From positions 1-64,000 of the forward strand of contig NZ_RWGU01000039.1 of assembly GCF_003944755.1 (NCBI RefSeq): 64,000 nucleotides of DNA. The letters run 5' to 3'. Numbering within the stretch: the stretch's first letter is position 1; every line of letters begins with the position of its first letter. Under the pieces are notes generated by a model, which was given only the letters and a program-made list of their open reading frames with translations, was not told where the DNA came from and did not search any database. Made by a program: the position numbers and the translations under genes. This document shows, piece by piece, positions 9,050 to 16,043 of the stretch. The stretch is from Rhodovulum robiginosum (GTDB lineage Bacteria > Pseudomonadota > Alphaproteobacteria > Rhodobacterales > Rhodobacteraceae).

Positions 9050-10408
9050 TCAACCCGTCCGCGCCGGGGCTTTCATCGTGACCAGTTCCTCTGCCATGGT
9101 CGGGTGCACCGCTACGGTGCGGTCGAAATCCTCTTTGGTGGCGCCCATCTTGATCGCCACGCCGGCCAGCTGGATCATCTCGCCGGCATGGTCGGCCACG
9201 ATATGGCAACCCAGCACCTTGCGCGTGTCGGCGCAAACGATCAGCTTCATCAACACCCTGTCCTCGCGCCCGGCAAAGCCCGACTGCATCGGGCGAAAGG
9301 CCGTGGCGTAGACCTCGATCGCGCCCTGGGCGCGGGCCTCTTCCTCGGTCAGGCCCACCGCGCCCAGCTCGGGCTGGGTAAAGACGGCGCCGGGCACCTG
9401 GCGATGGTCGGGCCGCGTGGGGTTGGCCTTGAACACCGTCTCGACGAAGGCCGCGCCCTCGCGGATCGCCACCGGCGTGAGGTTCACCCGGTCGGTCACG
9501 TCGCCCACCGCGTAGATCGAGGGTACCGAGGTCTGCGAATAGGCATCGACCTCGACCGCGCCGGACCTGGCCAGACGCACGCCGGCCTCTTCCAGCCCCA
9601 GCCCGGCGGTGTTGGGTTTGCGCCCGGTGGCGTACATCACTTTGTCGTAGATCGCGTCGTGCCCGTCGGTGGATTTCACCCAAAGCCCGTCCTCGACCCG
9701 GTCGATCCGCTGTACCGTGGTGCCCACACGCAGGTCGATACCATCGTCGCGCATGGCGCCGGCGATATGCCCGCGCGCCTCTTCGTCGAACCCGCGCAGG
9801 ATCTGCGCGCCGCGGTAATACTGGGTCATTTCCACGCCCAACCCGTTAAGGATGCAGGCGAATTCGCAGGCGATATAGCCGCCGCCGACGATCAGCATCT
9901 TTTTCGGCAGCGCGTCCAGCTTGAACACCTCGTTCGAGGTGATGACATGCTCGGCGCCGTCGAACTCGGGCACGAAGGGGGCCCCGCCGGTGGCGATCAG
10001 GATATGCTTCGCCGTTTTCACCTCGCCGGTCGAAAGGCGTACCTTATGCGCATCCTCCAGCGCCGCGCGGGTGTCGAAGACCTCGACCCCCGCCCTGGAC
10101 AGGTTGCTGCGGTAGACGCTTTCCAGCCGGTCGAGCTCGGCATCGAGCCTGGCGCGGAACGCCGTCCAGTCGAATCCGCCGGCCTCGACCGCCCATCCGT
10201 AGGCGCGGGCGTCGTCGAAGGCGCGGGGGTAGCCCGAGGCAAAGACCATCAGCTTTTTCGGCACGCAGCCGCGGATCACGCATGTACCGCCCATGCGGTA
10301 TTCTTCGGCCAGGCCCACGCGGGCGCCCGCCTCGGCCGCCGCCAGCCGCGCCGCGCGGACACCGCCCGAGCCACCGCCGATGACGAAAAGGTCGTAGTCG
10401 AAACTCAT
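9050..10408 (-). CDS. gor: Glutathione-disulfide reductase
   Basis: An FAD- and NADPH-dependent flavoenzyme that keeps glutathione reduced in the cytoplasm. The 452-residue protein shows the FAD motif FVIGGGSGGVRAA (residues 9-20) and the redox-active disulfide Cys43/Cys48 in GGTCVIRGCVPKKL. It also has the second Rossmann motif (KMLIVGGGYIACEFA, about 170) and the dimer-interface catalytic HPTMAEE near the C-terminus. The VIRGCVPKK context favours glutathione reductase over other disulfide reductases. The start at 10408 follows the rpiA stop by 7 bp, so rpiA and gor are co-transcribed, a pairing common in Rhodobacterales. Confidence 0.94.
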   Translation of the reverse strand: MSFDYDLFVIGGGSGGVRAARLAAAEAGARVGLAEEYRMGGTCVIRGCVPKKLMVFASGYPRAFDDARAYGWAVEAGGFDWTAFRARLDAELDRLESVYRSNLSRAGVEVFDTRAALEDAHKVRLSTGEVKTAKHILIATGGAPFVPEFDGAEHVITSNEVFKLDALPKKMLIVGGGYIACEFACILNGLGVEMTQYYRGAQILRGFDEEARGHIAGAMRDDGIDLRVGTTVQRIDRVEDGLWVKSTDGHDAIYDKVMYATGRKPNTAGLGLEEAGVRLARSGAVEVDAYSQTSVPSIYAVGDVTDRVNLTPVAIREGAAFVETVFKANPTRPDHRQVPGAVFTQPELGAVGLTEEEARAQGAIEVYATAFRPMQSGFAGREDRVLMKLIVCADTRKVLGCHIVADHAGEMIQLAGVAIKMGATKEDFDRTVAVHPTMAEELVTMKAPARTG

Positions 10409-10415
10409 GGCGTCC

Positions 10416-11198
10416 TTAAAGGTCGATGAACAGGTTTTCGTTGTCGAGAAAGTCGATCTTCTCTTCCTCGACGGTGCCGGCGTTGATGTCGCGCACCTCG
10501 ACCTTGCCATCGCCGTGGCCGACAACGGCGATATCGCAGATGTCGATAAAGAGGCCGTTTTCCACCACGCCCGGTATCTGGTTCAGCACCAGCGCCAGTT
10601 GGCGGGGGTTCTTGATGCGGTTGAGGTGCAGATCGACGATATAGTTACTCTCGTCGGTGACAAAGGGCGCCTCGCCGTTCATGCGCAGGCTGCCGTCGCG
10701 GCCCATCACGTCGAGCCCGACCAGCGCCTCTTCGACCAGCGCCTTGGTGGTCTGCCAGCCGAACGGGATTACCTCGACCGGCAGCGGGAAGGCGCCGAGT
10801 TGCGTCACTTCCTTGGCCGCGTCGGCGATCACGATCATCTGATCCGAAGCCGTGGCCACGATCTTTTCCTGCAACAGCGCGCCGCCGCCGCCCTTGATGA
10901 GGTTCAGATCGGCGTCGAACTCGTCGGCGCCGTCGATGGTCAGGTCCAGCCACTTTGCTTCGTCGAGCGAGATCACCTCGATGCCCACCTGGCGCGCCAG
11001 CTCGGCGGTGCGGGTCGAGGTCGGGACGCCGCGGATCTTCAGCCCGTCCTCGCGCACCATCTCGCCCAGGCAACGCACCATCCAGGCCGCGGTCGAGCCG
11101 GTGCCGAGGCCCACGCGCATACCGTCCTCGACGTAATCCACCGCGCGCTTGGCGGCGGCGAACTTGGCCTTATCGATGGGGGAAAGCTCTCCGCTCAT
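10416..11198 (-). CDS. rpiA: Ribose-5-phosphate isomerase A
   Basis: Interconverts ribose 5-phosphate and ribulose 5-phosphate in the pentose phosphate pathway. The 260-residue protein carries the family motifs RVGLGTGSTAAWMV (about residue 30), the catalytic DGADEFDADLNLIKGGGGAL (about 85) and EVIPFGWQTT. The ATG at 11198 is supported by a GGAG nine bases upstream, and the longer frame from 11237 lacks this. It is the first gene of an rpiA-gor pair. The link with glutathione reductase is plausible because the oxidative pentose phosphate branch supplies NADPH. Confidence 0.96.
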   Translation of the reverse strand: MSGELSPIDKAKFAAAKRAVDYVEDGMRVGLGTGSTAAWMVRCLGEMVREDGLKIRGVPTSTRTAELARQVGIEVISLDEAKWLDLTIDGADEFDADLNLIKGGGGALLQEKIVATASDQMIVIADAAKEVTQLGAFPLPVEVIPFGWQTTKALVEEALVGLDVMGRDGSLRMNGEAPFVTDESNYIVDLHLNRIKNPRQLALVLNQIPGVVENGLFIDICDIAVVGHGDGKVEVRDINAGTVEEEKIDFLDNENLFIDL

Positions 11199-11310
11199 GG
11201 GCTGGTCTCCTCTCTCCGTCACCGCCCTTATAGGCAAGTTGCGCCGGGGCTGCGAGGGGCAATTGCGCGGGTTTCACGGGCCATTGGCAGGCCCGTTTGC
11301 GGCCGCCGAT

Positions 11311-11745
11311 CTAGCCCTCGCGCCGCATCGTCGCCACGACTTGGCGCATCAGCCCGATCAAGTCTGCCTGTTCCTCCGCGCTCAGCCCGGCCAGCGCCGC
11401 GGCGTTCTGCGCCTCGGCCGCCGCAATGGCGGGCGCCTCGATACGGCGCGCCTTGTCGGTCAGGAAGATGCAGCGCGCCCGGCGGTCGGTCTCGTGGGCC
11501 CGGCGCTCGATCAGCCCGTCGCGCTGCATCCGCGCCAGCGTGTTGGCCATGGTCGCCTGCTCCACGTCCAGCCGCTCGACCAGCGCGGCTTGGGTCAGCC
11601 CGTCCTCGGCCCAAAGCTCCAACAGCGTCATGAACTGTGCCGGCGCCAGCCCCAGCGGCGCGATGCGCCGGGCCAGCCCGTTGGCGAAAAGCCGGGCCAT
11701 ATGGTTGGCCAGATAGCCTGCCGAGGTGTCCTTGGAAAACGGCAT
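11311..11745 (-). CDS. MarR-family transcriptional regulator
   Basis: A 144-residue winged-helix regulator. The MarR core is visible as APAQFMTLLELWAEDGLTQA, then the recognition region VERLDVEQATMANTLARMQR and the wing DGLIERRAHETDRRARCIFL, with helical dimerisation ends. I took the ATG at 11745, which follows the divergent operator region; the longer frame would run through it. The gene is divergent from a four-helix membrane protein gene at 11826. Two near-identical 12-bp palindromes lie in the 80-bp gap, so it probably represses itself and that neighbour and is released by a small ligand. Confidence 0.9.
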   Translation of the reverse strand: MPFSKDTSAGYLANHMARLFANGLARRIAPLGLAPAQFMTLLELWAEDGLTQAALVERLDVEQATMANTLARMQRDGLIERRAHETDRRARCIFLTDKARRIEAPAIAAAEAQNAAALAGLSAEEQADLIGLMRQVVATMRREG

Positions 11746-11766
11746 GATCCTGAGCGTTAGGGTTGA

Positions 11767-11778
11767 ATAGCAGGCTAT
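11767..11778. promoter_or_regulatory. Candidate MarR operator, copy 1
   Basis: The sequence ATAGCAGGCTAT is a near-perfect palindrome with one central mismatch. It repeats 27 bp further on as ATAGCATGCTAT. It lies 22 bp upstream of the marR-type start codon, inside the divergent intergenic region, which is where an autoregulatory MarR dimer would bind. Confidence 0.6.
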
Positions 11779-11793
11779 GCAAGCGCATATTAG

Positions 11794-11805
11794 ATAGCAT
11801 GCTAT
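11794..11805. promoter_or_regulatory. Candidate MarR operator, copy 2
   Basis: A perfect 12-bp palindrome, ATAGCATGCTAT, 21 bp upstream of the ATG of the divergent membrane protein. Its centre is 27 bp from the centre of the first copy, so two dimers could bind at roughly the same DNA face offset. Confidence 0.65.
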
Positions 11806-11825
11806 CCGATTCGAAGGAGATCGAC

Positions 11826-12269
11826 ATGCACCCGAAACTTCACGCCGCCGCGGGCGGGCTGGCGCTGGGCCTGATCGCGTTGTTCTGGCTCGCAACCCTC
11901 TGGGCCGAAACCCTGGGCGGGGCGGCGGCCATCGCCCCCGTCAAGCGCAACATCCTTTTCGGGCTGGCCCTGCTGGTGCCCGCCGTGGCGCTGGCCGGGG
12001 CCGGCGGGTTCCGGCTGGCCCGCACCCGGCGCGGCCCGACGGTGGAGCGCAAGGCGCGACGGATGCGGCTGATCGCCGGCAACGGGCTGTTGATCCTGGT
12101 GCCCTCGGCGATCTTCCTCGACCAGCGCGCCGCCGCGGGCCAGATCGACGCGGCCTTCTACGCCGTGCAACTGCTGGAACTGGCCGTGGGCGCGGTCAAT
12201 ATCACGCTGCTGGCCCGCAACATGCGCGACGGGCTGGCCTTGCGCCGCCCCGTCGGCGCCGGGGGCTGA
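11826..12269 (+). CDS. Four-helix integral membrane protein, unknown function
   Basis: A 147-residue protein with about four predicted transmembrane helices: LALGLIALFWLATLWAETL, ILFGLALLVPAVALAGAGGF, LIAGNGLLILVPSAIFL and a C-terminal AVQLLELAVGAVNITLLA. A basic loop with RLARTRRGPTVERKARRMR sits between helices 2 and 3. The ATG at 11826 has a clear GAAGGAG seven bases upstream; an upstream in-frame ATG lies inside the MarR operators. It is divergent from the MarR-type regulator and probably its regulatory target. I do not recognise a named family. An efflux-related or lipid-related role is possible but unsupported. Confidence 0.75.
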   Translation: MHPKLHAAAGGLALGLIALFWLATLWAETLGGAAAIAPVKRNILFGLALLVPAVALAGAGGFRLARTRRGPTVERKARRMRLIAGNGLLILVPSAIFLDQRAAAGQIDAAFYAVQLLELAVGAVNITLLARNMRDGLALRRPVGAGG

Positions 12270-12351
12270 TGCTGCAAACGGGGCCCCGTGCGTCGCTTCC
12301 GGCTATGCCGCGGGCGGCGCATCCGGCAGAGTGGGCGGCAGGGAGGCGCCC

Positions 12352-13731
12352 ATGTTTCTGTCGGTTTTCGAGATATTCAAGGTCGGCGTCGGCCCGTCCT
12401 CGTCCCACACGATGGGGCCGATGGTGGCCGGCGCGCGGTTTCTGGACTTCTTGCGCGGCTCGCCGTTTCAGGCCCACGGGCTGCGTGCCTCGCTGCACGG
12501 ATCGCTCGCGTTCACCGGTGTCGGGCACGCCACCGACCGCGCGACGATCCTCGGGCTGGCGGGCTTTACGCCCGACGATTACGACGCCCGCGCGGCGCAG
12601 GCCACGCTGGACCGGATCAAGACCCGCAAGACTGTAGAGCCCAAGGGTCTCGGCGTGCTCGTCTTCGACCCCGACCGCGATCTGGTCTTCGACTACGACC
12701 ATGCCCTGCCCGGCCACCCGAACGGCATGGTCCTGATGGCCACCGACGCGCAGGGCGACGTGGTCTTGCAGGAAACCTACTATTCCATCGGCGGCGGCTT
12801 CGTGCGCACCGAGGCCGAGCTGGCGGCGGGCGAGGATGCCGCCGAGGCCAGGCTGATGCGCGTGCCCTACCCGTTTCACAACGCCGCCGAGATGCTGGCG
12901 ATGGCCGCCGAAAGCGGCAAGTCGGTGGCCGCGATGAAGCGTGCAAACGAGCTGACATTCACCGACAACGGCCGGCTTGACCGCGGGATGGCCCGCATCT
13001 GGCAGGTGATGAACGACAGCATCGAGCGTGGCCTGGCCGCCGAGGGCACCCTGCCCGGCGGGCTGAACCTGCGCCGCCGGGCGCACACCATCCACCAGGC
13101 GCTGAAGGCCGAGCACGGCATGAACCTGACCCCGCCCCACACCATCAACGACTGGATGTCGGTCTACGCCATGGCGGTGAACGAAGAAAACGCCGCCGGC
13201 GGACAGGTGGTGACCGCACCGACCATGGGCGCGGCGGGCGTGATCCCGGCGACGATCCGATATTGGCTCGACCATGTGCCCACGGCCCAGCCCTCGCGCA
13301 TCGGGGAGTTCCTGCTGACCGCGGCGGCGATCGGCGGCATGATCAAGCGCAACGCCTCGATCTCGGGCGCCGAATGCGGCTGCCAGGCCGAGGTGGGCTC
13401 GGCCTCGGCAATGGCGGCGGCGGGGCTGGCGGCGGTGCTGGGCGGCTCGCCTGAACAGGTTGAAAACGCCGCCGAAATCGCGCTGGAACACCATCTCGGG
13501 ATGACCTGCGACCCGGTCAGGGGGCTGGTGCAGGTGCCTTGTATCGAGCGCAACGGGCTGGGCGCGATCAAGGCGGTCTCGGCGGCATCGCTCTCGCTCC
13601 GGGGCGACGGCAAGCATTTCGTGCCGCTGGATGCCTGTATCGAGACCATGCGCCAGACCGGCCGTGACATGAGCGAGAAATACAAGGAAACCGCGCTGGG
13701 CGGGCTCGCGGTCAATGTGCCCAACTGCTGA
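12352..13731 (+). CDS. sdaA: L-serine ammonia-lyase (iron-sulfur type)
   Basis: Deaminates L-serine to pyruvate and ammonia using a [4Fe-4S] cluster. The 459-residue single-chain enzyme has the N-terminal beta domain [20 protein letters not shown], in which the SSSHT signature is diagnostic. The C-terminal alpha domain has [28 protein letters not shown] and [19 protein letters not shown]. The conserved cysteines in the last two motifs supply the cluster ligands. The ATG at 12352 is preceded by GGGAGG; a GTG at 12331 is less likely. It stands alone on the plus strand and converges with the flavin split-barrel gene 4 bp beyond its stop. Confidence 0.96.
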   Translation: MFLSVFEIFKVGVGPSSSHTMGPMVAGARFLDFLRGSPFQAHGLRASLHGSLAFTGVGHATDRATILGLAGFTPDDYDARAAQATLDRIKTRKTVEPKGLGVLVFDPDRDLVFDYDHALPGHPNGMVLMATDAQGDVVLQETYYSIGGGFVRTEAELAAGEDAAEARLMRVPYPFHNAAEMLAMAAESGKSVAAMKRANELTFTDNGRLDRGMARIWQVMNDSIERGLAAEGTLPGGLNLRRRAHTIHQALKAEHGMNLTPPHTINDWMSVYAMAVNEENAAGGQVVTAPTMGAAGVIPATIRYWLDHVPTAQPSRIGEFLLTAAAIGGMIKRNASISGAECGCQAEVGSASAMAAAGLAAVLGGSPEQVENAAEIALEHHLGMTCDPVRGLVQVPCIERNGLGAIKAVSAASLSLRGDGKHFVPLDACIETMRQTGRDMSEKYKETALGGLAVNVPNC

Positions 13732-13735
13732 CCCG

Positions 13736-14194
13736 TCAGGGCCAGGCGAAATCCGGGCCGGTGCGAAAGAACGACACGTTGTTGGTAAACACGCTTGCGG
13801 GCCGCAGGCAGATCAGGCGTCCGTAGGGGTCGTCGATCCGCGCGATTCGGTCGACGAACCAGGGGTTCCACCCGGACGGATCGGGCCCGAGATATTTCGC
13901 CAGCAGCCGGCGAAACCGGGCCGGCACCATCGGCCCGACCGTGGCCTCGCCCCGCAGCCCCAGATGCAGCAGAATGCCCGCCGCGTTGTCGAAATCCACG
14001 ATCTCGACGGCGCAGCGCGGGTCGGCCGTCAGCCGCCGCACCGAACTGCCCGCCGCCGAGCCCAGCATCCAGAGCGCCCCGTCCTCCCACAAATACCATA
14101 CCGGCGCGGCCCGCGGCCCCTCGGGGCAAACGGTGGCAAGGGTCGCGATCAGGGGCCGGCCCAGCACGGCCTCGGGGTCGAATGGCTCTCCCAT
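13736..14194 (-). CDS. Pyridoxamine 5'-phosphate oxidase-like (FMN split-barrel) protein
   Basis: A 152-residue protein with the split beta-barrel fold: PLIATLATVCPEGPRAAPVW at the N-terminus, YLWEDGALWMLGSAAGSSVRR, then DPRCAVEIVDFDNAAGILLH and a C-terminal ARIDDPYGRLICLRP. Such proteins bind FMN, F420 or heme, and this short version lacks the motifs that would mark it as true PdxH. The substrate is unknown. It lies between two plus-strand genes and converges on sdaA, so it is a single-gene unit. Confidence 0.8.
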   Translation of the reverse strand: MGEPFDPEAVLGRPLIATLATVCPEGPRAAPVWYLWEDGALWMLGSAAGSSVRRLTADPRCAVEIVDFDNAAGILLHLGLRGEATVGPMVPARFRRLLAKYLGPDPSGWNPWFVDRIARIDDPYGRLICLRPASVFTNNVSFFRTGPDFAWP

Positions 14195-14337
14195 CCTGCC
14201 AGCCTAGCGAAATTGTGCGCAGGGCGCCAAAACCCTTCTACGGGATCTTGCGATGAAACCTCGAAAAATCCCGGCGTGCGGCGGCCCGTGTCGGAATCCG
14301 GCTGGACGGGCGCGCGCCGCCGGGGCACATCGCCAGT

Positions 14338-15252
14338 ATGAGCGTTCCGACCGACCGCATCGTCGCCGGCATCCTGCTGATGGTCGGCTTTACCGTCACC
14401 GCCCCGGTGATGGACACCTTCGCCAAGCTGGCCGGAGATTTCGTGCCGGTGGGCCAGATCGTCGCCGCGCGCTTTGCCATTCAGGTGGCGATCCTGTTCC
14501 CCTTGGCGGGGTTGATGCGCGTTCTGGTGCGGCCCACGCCCGGCGACGCGCTTTTGCACCTGGCCCGCGCCGCGCTGATCCTGCTGGCCACCACCGCTTT
14601 CTTTGCCGCGCTGCGCCACATGCCGCTGGCCGACGCGATCGCGGTTTTCTTCATCGAGCCCTTCGTGCTGACCCTGCTGGGCGCGCTCTTTCTGGGCGAA
14701 TCCGTGGGGTGGCGGCGCATCGCGGCCTGCGTGGTGGGCTTTGCCGGGGCAATGATGGTGATCCGCCCCAGCTTTGCCGCCTTCGGACCGGTCGCCTTGC
14801 TGCCGGTCTGCACCGCCTTTTGCTTTGCCAGCTACATGGTGCTGACCCGGCGCATCGCGCGGCGGATGACGCCGGTGGCGTTGCAGGCCTGGACGGCGCT
14901 GGCGGCCTGCCTGCTGATCGGCCCGGTGCTGGTGCTGGCCCGCGGCACCGAGATCGCGCCCTTGCAGACCGTCTGGCCCGAGGGGCGCGTCTGGGTCTAC
15001 CTGGCCGGCGTGGGCCTGGCGGCGACGGTGTCGCATATTTTCATCAGCGGCGCGGTCCGCCTTGCGCCGACGGCCACCGTCGCGCCGCTGCAATACCTGG
15101 AAATCGTCGCCGCAACCGCGCTGGGTTATGCCGTCTTCGGCGACCTGCCCGATACACAGACCTTCGCCGGGATCGCGGTGATCGTTGCCGCCGGGCTTTA
15201 CGTCTTCGTGCGCGAGCGGCATCTCAGCCGTCCGCCGCTTCCGCCGCCCTGA
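14338..15252 (+). CDS. DMT-superfamily (EamA) transporter
   Basis: A 304-residue integral membrane protein with ten predicted helices in two EamA repeats. Repeat 1 includes DTFAKLAGDFVPVGQIVAAR and HMPLADAIAVFFIEPFVLTL, with the family's GALFLGESVGWRR. Repeat 2 includes GAVRLAPTATVAPLQYLEIV and GYAVFGDLPD. Members export or import amino acids, nucleotides and related metabolites, and the sequence does not identify the substrate. Its last 29 bp overlap the end of the convergent thiamine diphosphokinase gene. Confidence 0.88.
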   Translation: MSVPTDRIVAGILLMVGFTVTAPVMDTFAKLAGDFVPVGQIVAARFAIQVAILFPLAGLMRVLVRPTPGDALLHLARAALILLATTAFFAALRHMPLADAIAVFFIEPFVLTLLGALFLGESVGWRRIAACVVGFAGAMMVIRPSFAAFGPVALLPVCTAFCFASYMVLTRRIARRMTPVALQAWTALAACLLIGPVLVLARGTEIAPLQTVWPEGRVWVYLAGVGLAATVSHIFISGAVRLAPTATVAPLQYLEIVAATALGYAVFGDLPDTQTFAGIAVIVAAGLYVFVRERHLSRPPLPPP

Positions 15253-15922
15253 GCCCGCGAAGCACCGCGTCGAGCGCGTCCCGCGGCAAGAACGCCAGCA
15301 TCCTCGGCATGGCAAATGACAGTTCGACCCGCGTGGCGACGACCCGGTTCGATGTACCCACGCGCCCGCCGGGCGCGAAGTGGATGCCGTCGATGGCCCA
15401 GCGCAGGCCCCGGCTTTCGCCCGTCACCGCGCCCAGCGGGAACAGCGACAACCGCGTCCCTACCGGCAGGTCGAGGCCCAGCCGCACCGGGCAGAGAAAG
15501 CAGATGTCGTGCGGCCCGACCAGCACGCAGCGAACCCCGGCCCGGCGCCCCAGCGTGTTGAGCGCGGCGAGTTGATGGTCCAGCCGCGGGCCGAGAAAGC
15601 CCAACCCCAGGATCAGCGGCGCCCGGATCGACCGCAGGCACTTGTCGAAATCGGTGCTGTCCTGTTCGGCGATCGGGTGCTGGCGCTCTGGCGGGATCGC
15701 GGCCCGCGCCCGGTCGCTGATCGAATCGAAATCGCCGATCACCGCCTGCGGTACATGGCCATGCGACAACGCGAAGTCGGCGCCGCCGTCGGCGGCGGCC
15801 ACCACCGGAGCGCGGGCCAGCGCGAGGTCCAGATCGGCCGCCACGATGTCTCCGCCGCCCAAAAGCGTCACGTTTTCGGATGTTTCCAGCAAGACCCCGT
15901 CCATGGCGCCTATCTGCGCCAT
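15224..15922 (-). CDS. thiN: Thiamine diphosphokinase
   Basis: Transfers pyrophosphate from ATP to thiamine to give thiamine diphosphate. The 232-residue protein shows the family motifs VVAAADGGADFAL (about residue 45), AVIGDFDSISD (about 63), the catalytic-site DSTDFDKCLRSI (about 85) and LGFLGPRLDHQLAALNTL. The start is uncertain: ATG 15922 (MAQIGAMDG) and ATG 15904 (MDGVLLETS) are both possible, and neither has a strong ribosome binding site. It is divergent from the long acidic protein gene across about 120 bp of AT-rich DNA. The 3' end overlaps the DMT transporter gene by 29 bp. No TPP riboswitch is seen. Confidence 0.9.
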   Translation of the reverse strand: MAQIGAMDGVLLETSENVTLLGGGDIVAADLDLALARAPVVAAADGGADFALSHGHVPQAVIGDFDSISDRARAAIPPERQHPIAEQDSTDFDKCLRSIRAPLILGLGFLGPRLDHQLAALNTLGRRAGVRCVLVGPHDICFLCPVRLGLDLPVGTRLSLFPLGAVTGESRGLRWAIDGIHFAPGGRVGTSNRVVATRVELSFAMPRMLAFLPRDALDAVLRGLRAAEAADG

Positions 15923-16043
15923 CGGGCGGTTTTCCACAATCTGAACAAGATTAAATCCTCCAAAAATCCCAGTTTTGTTCAATTTTGAGAACCGGTCTAT
16001 GGTAAACCACTGACCAACGAGCGGGGCAGAAAGCGAGTTTTTG

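Noticed and set aside
10457-10525. Longer start for glutathione reductase (frame open to 10525).
   Set aside because: The extension overlaps rpiA coding sequence and the conserved FAD motif begins just after ATG 10408.
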